DNA of 64,000 nucleotides from UBA699 sp050261915. Lineage in GTDB: Bacteria; Bacillota; Clostridia; Clostridiales; Clostridiaceae. Positions 42,909-51,825 of the stretch are shown here, piece after piece. Position 1 is the first letter of the stretch. Every line of letters starts with the position of its first letter. The stretch spans positions 1-64,000 of the forward strand of contig JBLNDT010000019.1 in the NCBI GenBank assembly GCA_050261915.1, read 5' to 3'. The position numbers and the translations under genes are program-made. The notes under the pieces were generated by a model, which had not been told where the DNA came from, did no database searches, and saw only the letters and a program-made list of their open reading frames with translations.

Positions 42909-44042
42909 TTATAGATTTTTATATAGTTTGAGAGTCTTGTCTACAATTACATCCCAATTATACTTATTTAATATATAATTTGCAGCATTCTTTTTATATT
43001 CTTCTACCAGCTGCTCCTTTTCAAGAAGCAGTTCAAGCTTTAACTTAAGGTCCGAAACATCCCCTTTTTTAAAACTAACCCCTTTATCTTCCACCACTTC
43101 AATATTTTCAGGTATATCACTTACCAAACAGCAGTTTCCAAAGCTCATCGCTTCAAGTAAAGACACAGGCATACCCTCCACATCGCTTGGAAGTACGTAT
43201 ATTAAAGGATTACTAAAGAGTTCCTCCAATTCAGCACCTTGAACAAAACCTGTAAATATTATTCTATCATCATCCTCGGACAATAGTTTCAATTCATTTA
43301 AATAGCTGTCAGAATGGGATACCCCTCCTGAAATTACCAACTTCTTATTGGTACTCACTTTTTTATAGGCATCAATTAAATAATGTACCCCTTTTTCAGG
43401 AACAAGCCTCCCTAAAAACAAAATATATTCATTCTTATCTAGATTATATTTGTTTTTTATTATATCCGCTTCACGATTTTCCGATATATCTATTCCATTT
43501 GGAATAAAAACCGCTTTACGTCCATATGTTTTTAGAATATATTCTTTATTGTTTTGAGAAAGCACAATTAGCTCATCTGCATATTTAGAAGCTACTTTTT
43601 CACCAAACCTCAAATACCTGGAGGCAAATCCCCCCCATTTAGCCCTGGTACTGTCTATTCCATGAAGGGTTGCAACAGTGCGAATTCCAAATAACTTAGG
43701 TATCCATAACATTGCGCAGGGTCCTGAAGCATGAAAATGTATAACATCATATTTGCCAAACGTTGCCCTTATGGCAGCTAAGAACGAATATACCAATGCA
43801 TTAAGCTGCTTGTTCTGAAATGTAGGTATGGTAATAATTCTTATTCCATTATAATTTTTAGATCTTTTCAGATCATTTTCTTCCCCTGAAACATGGTGCC
43901 CAAGACGGTTATATACATCTACCCGGTGTCCAAGATTAACCATTCGGAGAGAAAGCTTCTCTACAACTACCTCAACACCCCCTTCTCTTGAAGGAATCCT
44001 TTTGTGTCCTATCATTGCAATCTTCATTTTTACTTCACTCAT
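42909..44042 (-). CDS. Glycosyltransferase family 4
   Basis: 377 residues, GT-B fold: N-terminal GGVEVVVEKLSLRMVNLGHRVDVYNR, DVIHFHASGPCAML, then the C-terminal nucleotide-sugar domain (YILFLGRLVPEKGVHYLIDAYK, VLPSDVEGMPVSLLEAMSFG) with the EX7E motif. Start overlaps the radical SAM gene's stop by the 4-base ATGA, so translation is coupled; an internal ATG five codons later behind GAGTGAAG is possible. Sugar specificity unknown. Confidence 0.9.
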   Translation of the reverse strand: MSEVKMKIAMIGHKRIPSREGGVEVVVEKLSLRMVNLGHRVDVYNRLGHHVSGEENDLKRSKNYNGIRIITIPTFQNKQLNALVYSFLAAIRATFGKYDVIHFHASGPCAMLWIPKLFGIRTVATLHGIDSTRAKWGGFASRYLRFGEKVASKYADELIVLSQNNKEYILKTYGRKAVFIPNGIDISENREADIIKNKYNLDKNEYILFLGRLVPEKGVHYLIDAYKKVSTNKKLVISGGVSHSDSYLNELKLLSEDDDRIIFTGFVQGAELEELFSNPLIYVLPSDVEGMPVSLLEAMSFGNCCLVSDIPENIEVVEDKGVSFKKGDVSDLKLKLELLLEKEQLVEEYKKNAANYILNKYNWDVIVDKTLKLYKNL

Positions 44043-45040
44043 ACATTCATAAACTTATTTTCTGATAAGGAATATTTATTACCTTTCAACTTATGCATCA
44101 GCACCCACCAGCCAGGAACCCAAATTCTTCTTTTCATTGCAGGAGAAACACTTCCTATCATCCAGCAATTCTTTTTGCAGTTTTTTACACTTCTCCTTAC
44201 ATTATCAGCCTGCTCTGAATTCCATATTTCCTCCCAGCTTTTTTCATGCAGATTTCCCATTGACTCTTTTTCTGTCATACCGTTGCATGGGAGAACATCT
44301 CCAAAGGGATCTAAGAAAAACGCATCACTCCCCATTTCACAAGGAAGCAGTCTAGGTTGTCCATATATATAATTAATAAGTCCATGATTAAAGTAGGCCC
44401 TAGCCCATTTTTTAGGTGACTTGGACTTTAACAATTCATTAATTAAATTTTCAAATTCTTTTGCAACTTTATATTTATCCTCAATTTTATTTGTAGTTTT
44501 TCTAAAATAAAAAGAATTATGTAAAGTCGCTGTAGCAAATTCCATGCCTAGTTCATCTGATATTTTATACAAAGGTACCAAATCTTTACAATTTAAATCT
44601 TGTACAGTCATTCCAAACCCAACATCCTTGTGCCCCATTTCCACAAGCTTTTTCAAGGTACCATAGCCCCTGCTAAAGCCATCTGGTATGCCTCTTATTG
44701 CATCATTTGTTTCCTGTAGACCTTCTATACTTATGCGTATTCCAACCTGAGGGAACTCTTCACATAATTTTAAAATTCGATCTGTAAAATAACCATTTGT
44801 TGAAATAACTATCCTATCTGTTTTTTTGTATAACTCACGTACTATTTCATGTATATCCTTCCTAATAAAAGGTTCCCCCCCTGTTATATTGGTAAACTTC
44901 ATCTCAGGCAGCTTTTTCAAAGTTTCAATGTCAATTTCCTCTTCTGGTTTTGTAGGATACTTAAAGCAGTCACACATATTACAGTGAGCATTGCATCTAT
45001 ACGTTATAATAATTGATCCAAATAAAGTTCTCTTTCCCAT
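44039..45040 (-). CDS. Radical SAM protein with SPASM-like C-terminus
   Basis: 333 residues. The radical SAM cluster motif CNAHCNMC lies near residues 16-23, followed by GGEPFIRKDI (SAM/GGE motif) and STNGYFTDRI. The C-terminal half has PCEMGSDAFFLDPFGDVLPCNGM and NCKKNCW, a cysteine arrangement like SPASM auxiliary Fe-S clusters. The final basic segment RRIWVPGWWVLMHKLKGNK is aromatic. Relatives modify peptides or sugars (epimerisation, dehydrogenation, methylation-like chemistry). Its place between glycosyltransferases, with coupled translation, suggests sugar or glycolipid modification; substrate unknown. ATG behind AAAGGAGG. Confidence 0.85.
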   Translation of the reverse strand: MGKRTLFGSIIITYRCNAHCNMCDCFKYPTKPEEEIDIETLKKLPEMKFTNITGGEPFIRKDIHEIVRELYKKTDRIVISTNGYFTDRILKLCEEFPQVGIRISIEGLQETNDAIRGIPDGFSRGYGTLKKLVEMGHKDVGFGMTVQDLNCKDLVPLYKISDELGMEFATATLHNSFYFRKTTNKIEDKYKVAKEFENLINELLKSKSPKKWARAYFNHGLINYIYGQPRLLPCEMGSDAFFLDPFGDVLPCNGMTEKESMGNLHEKSWEEIWNSEQADNVRRSVKNCKKNCWMIGSVSPAMKRRIWVPGWWVLMHKLKGNKYSLSENKFMNV

Positions 45041-45092
45041 AAATGCCTCCTTTAGAAATCAATAATAAATTTCTGTTAATTATTATTTTAAA

Positions 45093-46142
45093 TTACCTCA
45101 TGTTTCCTGTAAACCCCAATATAGCATTTCCCACATTCCTGCCTAATTGGTATATTGAATACTTCTCAAGATAATCATTATATGCATTCTCTGTTATTTT
45201 TTTATATAGTTCAGGACAATTGCGCAGCATTGCTATAGCTTTTAACAATTCATCCTTATCCTTTTCAATTATTAATCCATTGTACCCATTTATTATATAA
45301 TCCTTTGTGAGTCCTTCCGACTTTGTTATAATCATGGGCTTTTTAAACTGCATAGCTTGTACAAGAACAGTTTGACCTGCTGATACACTTGTATCCTTTA
45401 TAGAGATCAAAATGCAAAAGCAGTTTTTCATGTATTTCCACATTTTATCCTCATGTATGTTATTATATATCTCAATATTGTCAATTATCTTTGGCTCAAG
45501 CTCATCACAAGCTATCTTTAGATTGTACTCCGATCCCTTTAAACTATTAATAAGAAAATCCCAATCCCTGTTGCTTCTCCCAGGTGAAAATAAAAATTGC
45601 TGTTTAGCTAAGGTCTCATCTATTTGAGCTTCTTGTGAATGATTTATCACTCCACCCCACGGAACAAAAGCAAATTTATTTATATTAAGGTCAAACATTT
45701 TACTGTAAAGTTCCCTTTCTGTATCCGAAGTGCAAGTGAACAAGTCAATATAACCACTTTTAACAATATAGGTCATATATTTATGATATATTAGTCCAAC
45801 AATACCGCTTTTTTTCTTATATATAAAAGTCATTACAGTAATCTTATTAATTTTCTTTACTTTAAATAGTCTGCAATAAAAAGCAAAATTAAGACCATAA
45901 AACTGCTGCCAGGCAACTATGTTCTTAATTTCATTTCTCTTAAAGAATATTTTCAAGGGAAAGAGAAAATATTTAAGGTATCTTAAAATGTTGGCACTTT
46001 TTCTAACCCTTCCCTCATTGCTTCTATAATCAACTACCTGCCAATTTAATCCGGTCACATCCTGGAGAGCTTGTCTAAAATCTTTGCCTTCTTCCTGACT
46101 GCTGTCTATAAGGACAATGTTTTCTATATTATTATGCGGCAC
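45093..46142 (-). CDS. Glycosyltransferase (GT4-like)
   Basis: 349 residues if started at the GTG at 46140-46142, which sits six bases behind the near-perfect AAGGAGGGG. Longer in-frame readings have no ribosome site and their first TTG is the -35 box of a promoter. GT-B fold: FLFSPGRSNRDWDFLINSL, a domain with DTSVSAGQTVLVQAMQFKKPMIITKSEGLTKDYI resembling the acceptor end of GT4 enzymes, and GYNGLIIEKDKDELLKAI. Sugar unknown. Confidence 0.8.
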   Translation of the reverse strand: MPHNNIENIVLIDSSQEEGKDFRQALQDVTGLNWQVVDYRSNEGRVRKSANILRYLKYFLFPLKIFFKRNEIKNIVAWQQFYGLNFAFYCRLFKVKKINKITVMTFIYKKKSGIVGLIYHKYMTYIVKSGYIDLFTCTSDTERELYSKMFDLNINKFAFVPWGGVINHSQEAQIDETLAKQQFLFSPGRSNRDWDFLINSLKGSEYNLKIACDELEPKIIDNIEIYNNIHEDKMWKYMKNCFCILISIKDTSVSAGQTVLVQAMQFKKPMIITKSEGLTKDYIINGYNGLIIEKDKDELLKAIAMLRNCPELYKKITENAYNDYLEKYSIYQLGRNVGNAILGFTGNMR

Positions 46143-46202
46143 CCAATTCCCCTCCTTAAACAAGCTTTTATACCATTTTACCATCAAACTTAAAAGTTGA
46201 CA

Positions 46203-46232
46203 ATAATTCACAGTAGGTATTTGTTGTGTCAA
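46203..46232 (-). promoter_or_regulatory. Internal promoter of the polysaccharide locus
   Basis: TTGACA (46227-46232), 18-bp spacer, AATTAT (46203-46208) on the minus strand, after the terminator of the beta-helix gene and about 60 bases before the GTG start of the glycosyltransferase. The -10 is only a partial match. Confidence 0.5.
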
Positions 46233-46266
46233 ATAACATGTTTCATATTATTTGTATAAAAAAAGA

Positions 46267-46284
46267 AAGGACTATTTAGTCCTT
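46267..46284 (-). terminator. Terminator of the beta-helix protein gene
   Basis: 7-bp stem aaggact / agtcctt with an ATTT loop, followed by TCTTTTTTT on the minus strand. It isolates the riboswitch-controlled gene from the glycosyltransferase downstream. Confidence 0.85.
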
Positions 46285-46289
46285 AATTT

Positions 46290-47831
46290 TTATTTAAATG
46301 TGCAGCTAGTAAAAGTAATTTTGCTGCTAGTTCTTGAAGTTCCGCCTAAACTTATTTTGTCACTAGTGCAAATTGCTGTAGTATTTGTTCCTGATACCCA
46401 TGCAAAGTCGCATTTTCCTGTTCCAGTATAGTTGTAATCATTTCCTGATGATACTATTTTTGAATTTGCATCAGCACCAAATATCTGGCAGTATACAAAA
46501 GGCGCATTTATTATATTTCCGCTTAACTTCATAAGAGAGTTCACTGAAGATACTAAACATCTTCTTCCTGAAGTACTGCTGTTTGTATATTTATTATTAG
46601 TAAATGATATGCCATCCCTTGCAAACATTGTGTCATTTGTTTCTGTTCCTATTCTTGTGGTCCATGTTTCATATACTGATTGTAACAAATTGCCTGTAGG
46701 GTCTCCAGTTGTTTCAGTAATTGTGTTATTGTCAAATACCACATTAGTAAATTTGCTTTGAGCTACATCATTTAAGAATATTCTTTTTACATTTCCAGTT
46801 ATATTTATTGTATTTCCTGAAATTTTAATATTGTTATAAGTTACTGTTGATGAACTTCCGTTGATTGCTATTAACTTGTCGCAAGTTGTGTTTAAAGTTC
46901 CTGGTGTAAAGTTTATTGTATTATTGTATATATTGTAATTCTGATGTACTCCACCAGATCCCCAGATAGCTATCGCTTCATCCTGGCCATTTTTAACCAT
47001 TGTATTGTTATATGCAGCTACTGTATCTCCAACCTGACCGCTGTTATTCATGAACCATAGACATCCGCCAGCAAGTTCACCGCTTGTATTTTCAATGTAG
47101 CACCCATGTATGTCAACATTGCTGTATCCTTCTCTAAACCATACTGGAGTTATTTTTGTTTTAACACCGTTATTCTTTACTACAAAACTGCTGTCTTGAA
47201 TAGTAGCTTTTGTTGTATTTCTGATTTTAACCATTATGCCTTCTATTCCGGCAGGGTTTACAGAGTAATCGCTAAATGCTGGAGTCTTATAGCCTTTATA
47301 TTCAACATATATATTTTTTATAGTTATTTTTGCACCAGCTTCATTTGAAATTATGCAATCGTCGCCAACTACTGCAAAACTATCATCTATTATGAACTTT
47401 GTCTGTCCAGCAACACCTGCTAAAGTAATTCCATCCTGAAGTATTATTCTCTGATCTAAAAGATATTCACCAGCTGGAACATATATTGTCATTCCTTTGC
47501 CTTTGTTGTCTAAAAATGCGTTGTTCAAAATTGCTGCTATTTTCTGTGGTGTCTTAGTAAATGCACTGTCATTATAATTTCTATTTGTAGCACTGTTATA
47601 ATATAACTTCTGTCCTGCAACAAGACCATAACTTTTACTCATGTCAACTACTGTTGAGGTTGTTGTGGTTGGTGTAGTTGTTGTGGTTGGTGTAGTTGTT
47701 ATAGTAGTTGTTGTTGTAGGCTTAGTTGTTGTCTTTCTAGCCGCCGCATCAACATTATATGAGGATAGTGTTACTGTAATTGCTAGTGCAGATAGTACTG
47801 ATATTACTCTAGACTGCTTATTCTTTTTCAT
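46290..47831 (-). CDS. Secreted right-handed beta-helix protein (pectate-lyase-like), c-di-GMP riboswitch controlled
   Basis: 513 residues. Signal peptide (MKKNKQSRVISVLSALAITVTLSS...DAAA), then a Thr/Pro linker of about 30 residues, then a single long beta-helix domain. The start of that domain (KIAAILNNAFLDNKGKGMTIYVPAGEYLLDQRIILQDGITLAGVAG) matches the pectate-lyase superfamily/GH28-like N-terminal cap, followed by Asn-rich rungs. No sortase motif, S-layer or dockerin domain is seen, so it is probably secreted. It may be a polysaccharide lyase/hydrolase acting on, or a matrix component bound to, the polymer of this locus. Its promoter, tandem riboswitches and terminator make it a separate c-di-GMP-controlled unit. 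Confidence 0.88.
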   Translation of the reverse strand: MKKNKQSRVISVLSALAITVTLSSYNVDAAARKTTTKPTTTTTITTTPTTTTTPTTTTSTVVDMSKSYGLVAGQKLYYNSATNRNYNDSAFTKTPQKIAAILNNAFLDNKGKGMTIYVPAGEYLLDQRIILQDGITLAGVAGQTKFIIDDSFAVVGDDCIISNEAGAKITIKNIYVEYKGYKTPAFSDYSVNPAGIEGIMVKIRNTTKATIQDSSFVVKNNGVKTKITPVWFREGYSNVDIHGCYIENTSGELAGGCLWFMNNSGQVGDTVAAYNNTMVKNGQDEAIAIWGSGGVHQNYNIYNNTINFTPGTLNTTCDKLIAINGSSSTVTYNNIKISGNTINITGNVKRIFLNDVAQSKFTNVVFDNNTITETTGDPTGNLLQSVYETWTTRIGTETNDTMFARDGISFTNNKYTNSSTSGRRCLVSSVNSLMKLSGNIINAPFVYCQIFGADANSKIVSSGNDYNYTGTGKCDFAWVSGTNTTAICTSDKISLGGTSRTSSKITFTSCTFK

Positions 47832-47928
47832 TCAAAATTCCCCCTTAAACTTTAGTAACAAATTGTTCTTTTAAAGTTTGTTGCCGTTGTTTGGGGAATT
47901 AAATTAATATAACTAGAGCTGAAGTGTA

Positions 47929-48033
47929 AAACTTTCTTTTCGGTAACTGGCTGCCATATACTTTTCAGTACTTAGGCCCTTTAGCTTTGCGCCCTATATT
48001 TTCATATAGTTTGCCGCTTATCGCTCGAAAGTT
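47929..48033 (-). ncRNA. c-di-GMP-I (GEMM) riboswitch, gene-proximal copy
   Basis: Minus strand: P1 AACTTTC pairs with GAAAGTTT. Inside are the GEMM-I landmarks GGCAAAC, a CTATAT-GAAA-ATATAG hairpin with a GNRA tetraloop, GGGCGCAAAGC, GGCCTAAG, and the 3' element GGCAGCCAGTTACCG. It lies about 100 bases before the ATG of the beta-helix gene. No GC-rich terminator follows; the AT-rich inverted repeat AAACTTTA...TAAAGTTT next to the ribosome site may be the switching element. Confidence 0.95.
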
Positions 48034-48061
48034 ATACTAGTTAATTAACTCAAACACGCAA

Positions 48062-48167
48062 AAACTTCCTTTTCGGTAACTGGCTACCATATACTTCATC
48101 AGTACTTAGGTCCTATAGCTTTGCGCCCTATATTTTCATATAGTTTGCCATTTGTCGCTCGAAAGCA
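48062..48167 (-). ncRNA. c-di-GMP-I (GEMM) riboswitch, distal copy
   Basis: A second aptamer 28 bases upstream of the first and nearly identical in its core: GGCAAAC, the CTATAT-GAAA-ATATAG hairpin, GGGCGCAAAGC, GACCTAAG, GGTAGCCAGTTACCG. Differences lie in P1 and in the P3 stem (GATGAAG versus GAAAAG). Tandem arrangement suggests a steeper or two-input response to c-di-GMP. Confidence 0.95.
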
Positions 48168-48209
48168 ATTAATGTTTAGTAATTTTAATATTTATTTTTA
48201 ATTAAATTA

Positions 48210-48238
48210 AATATACCACTAATATTGTTGCATGTCAA
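48210..48238 (-). promoter_or_regulatory. Promoter of the tandem riboswitch transcript
   Basis: TTGACA (48233-48238), 17-bp spacer, TATATT (48210-48215) on the minus strand. The leader to the ATG at 47831 would be about 370 bases. Confidence 0.9.
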
Positions 48239-48292
48239 TATGTTTTTAATAGGTTTTTAATAAAAATTTAAACTAAATAATATTTATGGTTA

Positions 48293-48324
48293 AAAAAGCT
48301 TTGTCAAAGTTTTAAAAGCTTTTT
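48293..48324 (-). terminator. Terminator overlapping the end of the upstream glycosyltransferase
   Basis: 10-bp stem aaaaagcttt / aaagcttttt (reading both ways) with the stop codon inside the loop, and a short T-run on the minus strand. It separates the upstream glycosyltransferase operon from the riboswitch unit. Confidence 0.65.
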
Positions 48325-49374
48325 AACTTTATTTTTATAACTGCCTGGAATTTTATTAGAATAATGATAAAACAAAGATAAAATCAATATGGATTTATGG
48401 CCTATTCTATTACTTGCCCACCTTTCAAATTTACCTTGTGTTTTCTCCAATTCCAGAGCTTTATATTTAGAATAAGTACTTATAACAAGAGGATCATTCA
48501 ACATATAATAAACATAATTAGTTTTTTGAAAAAATTTATCTTTGTTTCGCAAATCAAAAATATTATTTATGCAGCATCTAACAGCCAGCATAAAATCTAA
48601 GATCATTACTGACTTAATCTTATCTGATTTTATATTCCATATTTCATAGTACTTCAATTTATACTCAAATATTTTAACAGAGTTTTCAAAGGCATCTTTA
48701 TAGTATCCTTTACATGCACCTTCTTCATTATTTCTATAATTATATAAGTTCCTTGGTATATATGTTACAAGCTGTGCTGCATTAAATATATCCATGTTAA
48801 AGAAAAAATCCTCACGCAATTTAACTTCAGATTTAAAACTTATATCATTTTTTAGTATCATGGATTTACTATAAATTTTATTACATACTGATGTAAAAAA
48901 ACCTTCAATTAACAGTTCAGAACATATTTCACTTATTATTTCAGTACGATCCAAAACCAGACTGCCCTTATTTTTATCAAAATTCTTTATAGTTTCACCA
49001 TTATACACATTACTATAAAAATCGCAGATAACCACATCGCTATTATTACGGTGGCCTTCCTTCAACATTGTTTCATACATATCCTTCTCAATCCAGTCAT
49101 CTGAATCAACGAAACCAATATAAATACCATTGGCTGCTGCAATACCTGCATTCCTAGCTGCACTTACCCCTTTGTTTTCCTCGCAAAGTACAATTATTCT
49201 GGAATCCCTTTGTTTGTATGCCTCTAGAATACCCCTGCTTCCATCCGTGGAACCGTCATCTACCAGTATAACCTCTATATTTTTTAATGTTTGCGCCAAG
49301 ATAGATTCCATCATCATTTTTAAATAAATTTCACTATTATATACCGGTACTATTATGCTTATATCGGGCTGCAT
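48304..49374 (-). CDS. Glycosyltransferase family 2
   Basis: 356 residues, GT-A fold: ISIIVPVYNSEIYLKMMMESIL, VILVDDGSTDGSRGILE, NKGVSAARNAGIAAANG, and the metal-binding region FVDSDDWIEKDMYE. The C-terminal half is helical and basic (RIGHKSILILSLFYHYSNKIPGS). Inverting transferase for one step of the repeat unit; sugar unknown. ATG behind TGGAGGG. Confidence 0.93.
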   Translation of the reverse strand: MQPDISIIVPVYNSEIYLKMMMESILAQTLKNIEVILVDDGSTDGSRGILEAYKQRDSRIIVLCEENKGVSAARNAGIAAANGIYIGFVDSDDWIEKDMYETMLKEGHRNNSDVVICDFYSNVYNGETIKNFDKNKGSLVLDRTEIISEICSELLIEGFFTSVCNKIYSKSMILKNDISFKSEVKLREDFFFNMDIFNAAQLVTYIPRNLYNYRNNEEGACKGYYKDAFENSVKIFEYKLKYYEIWNIKSDKIKSVMILDFMLAVRCCINNIFDLRNKDKFFQKTNYVYYMLNDPLVISTYSKYKALELEKTQGKFERWASNRIGHKSILILSLFYHYSNKIPGSYKNKVKKLLKL

Positions 49375-49387
49375 TTTTAACCCTCCA

Positions 49388-50422
49388 TTAATTGTTTGAA
49401 TTTAATCTAACGAGTAATAATAATATCTTGCTTTTCCTGTACTTGGTGAAAATACTGAAGATTCTTTGTTTTACTGGGAGTTTAAAAATAGGATAATTGT
49501 TTAGTACATTTTGAAGTATTGGATCACAGCAGATTGAGTTTATGTTTTCCAACACTTTTAATTTGCCAATATTATTTGAGTTTGCTCCTTCTTGTATTAT
49601 GCAAATTCTCGAAGCAGCAATAAATGTTCTTTCTATCCTCAGTCGTGCATTTTCATAGATTCCCATATCACATGCTCTTTTAACAAGTTCAAGGTACAAG
49701 TCAATATACCTTTTAAACCTATCAGGTTTATATGATGTTGTTAATGAAAATTCATTTTCACAATGAAAATACAATGCATCAGGAATTACTGCCACAGATT
49801 CTGCACATTTGTAATAATCCATTTGAAAAATAATATCTTCTGATATGAACTCTCTTTCTGAATGGAACCTTAAAACACTGCTGTCAATAATCTTTCTTGA
49901 ATAAATGCCTTTCCATACCGGCATGCCTATATAATCGTCATATGGGTAATCAGGAGGGGCACCAATTAAGTTTATTAAAATTGAATCCATTATCTTATCT
50001 TTAACATATCTGCCTTTTTCAACAGGATTTTCAAAAACCCCGATTGTACCATTTGAGTAAACCCTGTTGGAACCACATATACACGTGTCTGCATTGCTAT
50101 TTATTGCAGAATTATAAAGTCTATCATACATTTCTAAGGAAACATAATCATCAGAATCAGCAAAAGCTAAAAATTCCCCCTTGGCAACTTCAATTCCGCT
50201 GTTTCGAGCATAACCCAAGCCTCCATTTTTTTTGTGTATTACTTTTACCCTGGAATCTGTTAAGGCATACTGGTCACATAAAACTCCGCTTCCATCTTTG
50301 GAACCGTCATCTACCATAATAATTTCAATATCCTTTAATGTTTGGTTCAGCAGACTTTCCATACAACGTGGAAGATATTTTTCTACATTATATACAGGTA
50401 CTATTATACTAATTTTTGTCAT
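49388..50422 (-). CDS. Glycosyltransferase family 2
   Basis: 344 residues starting MTKISIIVPVYNVEKYLPRC (ATG behind GGTGGGG; the longer reading overlaps the polymerase gene). GT-A motifs IIMVDDGSKDGSGVLCD, KNGGLGYARNSGIEVAKGE and FADSDDYVSLEMYDR. C-terminal acceptor part differs from its neighbour at 48304. Start overlaps the polymerase's end by 14 bases, so the two are translationally coupled. Confidence 0.93.
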   Translation of the reverse strand: MTKISIIVPVYNVEKYLPRCMESLLNQTLKDIEIIMVDDGSKDGSGVLCDQYALTDSRVKVIHKKNGGLGYARNSGIEVAKGEFLAFADSDDYVSLEMYDRLYNSAINSNADTCICGSNRVYSNGTIGVFENPVEKGRYVKDKIMDSILINLIGAPPDYPYDDYIGMPVWKGIYSRKIIDSSVLRFHSEREFISEDIIFQMDYYKCAESVAVIPDALYFHCENEFSLTTSYKPDRFKRYIDLYLELVKRACDMGIYENARLRIERTFIAASRICIIQEGANSNNIGKLKVLENINSICCDPILQNVLNNYPIFKLPVKQRIFSIFTKYRKSKILLLLVRLNSNN

Positions 50423-51824
50423 TACCAATCCCCACCTTCGATATGCCACTTACGCTTTCATTATTATATAACACAAATGGAATAGAAATCATGAAATATA
50501 TAAAATACCCAGCCTCTGTACGCAGTGTACTATTATAAATCAGGAGCAGGCAGCTTATTACCGCCAAAATCTGGGTTATCAAACAATAATCCATATACAT
50601 CGGTTTTTTTATTCTAATTTTAATACATGAGTAAGCCACAGAGATGAAAAATGAAAATACACATACTAAACCCACCCATCCAGTTTCAATCAAAAGAAAT
50701 GCCTGGGATAACCAAGTGTAGTGAAGAACATCCCCATAATCGCTGTAAAACTGGCTGCTAAACATTGATATTTGCGATGTTTCAGCACTTCCAAGGCCAA
50801 GTCCGAACAACAGGCTGGACAAATCACCTTTTAAAAACATATCTGTTACCCTGCTAGTTGCAGAAAATCTTCCTAAATCAGTTGGAGATGCATAGTACTG
50901 CCCGGTAGATATAATTTTTTCAAGACTGAAAAAATTCTGCCAGTTTGGAAATATACTATAAAATAATTGAATTCCAGAATACACTCCAAAAGCACTGCAT
51001 ATAAGTACCAGTATAGTTTTCTTATTTGGCTTGGAAAATAAAACAAAGCATAAAATTATAACAATCAGCTCAATATAAAATACTTTTATTTCTCCAACTG
51101 CCGATATATATACACTGGAAACAATAGTAAGCAACGAAATAACAGCAGATGTTTTTTTGTACATAAACTGAACTATGCTTATTACGGTTGTAATGCACAT
51201 AAACGTGTTAAGATATATATTTACTCCTACATTTGTGCCAAATATGCCACCAAGATTATCACCACTGTAATGAAGAATATTATATTGGTAAATACAGACT
51301 ATAACATTGATAAAAGCTAAATATATTATTGCTTTTAAAATAAAATCTATGTCCTTTTTTTTCATAAGAACAGCACAGCCAAAGAAAAAGCCATAAAATC
51401 TGAAATTATTTCTTATTCCCCATGTATAAAGGAATATAGATTGATTATTAATTATAAGTCCAAAAATTGTGGTAACAAAAAAAATTAATACTATAGCTAA
51501 GGGAAGCTTTAAATTATGGTTGCCCTTTTCCCGGATTAATTTTTTTATTGCAGCAAAAATTATAAGTATTGTAAGTACATCAGTAAGATAATTTGCAGCA
51601 GATGGAACACCTAGTGACTCAATAGCAAATTTTACGGCAAAATTATAGAATACCTGGGCATAAATTAGATTTACAGGATTATTTACCAGTATAAACAATA
51701 TAAGAACACCTAAAATTAACATTAAAAGCAATATTTGTTTATTAGTAAGGATACTTGCACTCACCAATAATAAAATAGCTGAGCCAATAAATATGCTTAA
51801 TTTCCTGTCTTGTGTAATGAACAT
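50409..51824 (-). CDS. Polysaccharide repeat-unit polymerase (Wzy/O-antigen ligase-like)
   Basis: 471 residues from the ATG behind GGCGGTAGG. About 12 membrane segments with a large extracytoplasmic loop (roughly residues 305-375: FPNWQNFFSLEKIISTGQYY...TSRVTDMFLKG...LLFGLGLGSAE), the layout of the Wzy_C/O-antigen ligase superfamily. The RFSATSRVTDM...GLGLG pattern is typical. It joins flipped repeat units into polymer outside the membrane. Confidence 0.85.
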   Translation of the reverse strand: MFITQDRKLSIFIGSAILLLVSASILTNKQILLLMLILGVLILFILVNNPVNLIYAQVFYNFAVKFAIESLGVPSAANYLTDVLTILIIFAAIKKLIREKGNHNLKLPLAIVLIFFVTTIFGLIINNQSIFLYTWGIRNNFRFYGFFFGCAVLMKKKDIDFILKAIIYLAFINVIVCIYQYNILHYSGDNLGGIFGTNVGVNIYLNTFMCITTVISIVQFMYKKTSAVISLLTIVSSVYISAVGEIKVFYIELIVIILCFVLFSKPNKKTILVLICSAFGVYSGIQLFYSIFPNWQNFFSLEKIISTGQYYASPTDLGRFSATSRVTDMFLKGDLSSLLFGLGLGSAETSQISMFSSQFYSDYGDVLHYTWLSQAFLLIETGWVGLVCVFSFFISVAYSCIKIRIKKPMYMDYCLITQILAVISCLLLIYNSTLRTEAGYFIYFMISIPFVLYNNESVSGISKVGIGNDKN

Positions 51825-51825
51825 T

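Noticed and set aside
46184..46232. Upstream starts (TTG 46232, ATG 46184) for the glycosyltransferase
   Set aside because: The first is the -35 box TTGACA and neither has a ribosome site; the GTG at 46142 follows AAGGAGGGG.
47641..47720. Short tandem repeat (ggtgtagttgttgtggtt units)
   Set aside because: It encodes the Thr/Pro linker of the secreted protein and is explained by that; not a CRISPR array or phase-variation tract of clear length.
47641..47874. Plus-strand Val/Thr-rich reading opposite the beta-helix gene
   Set aside because: It is the complement of the Thr-rich linker (ACC/ACA repeats) and has no ribosome site.
47885..48170. Two ~105-base direct repeats as a mobile-element or CRISPR remnant
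   Set aside because: Conserved positions match the c-di-GMP-I aptamer fold, which explains both the repetition and where they differ.
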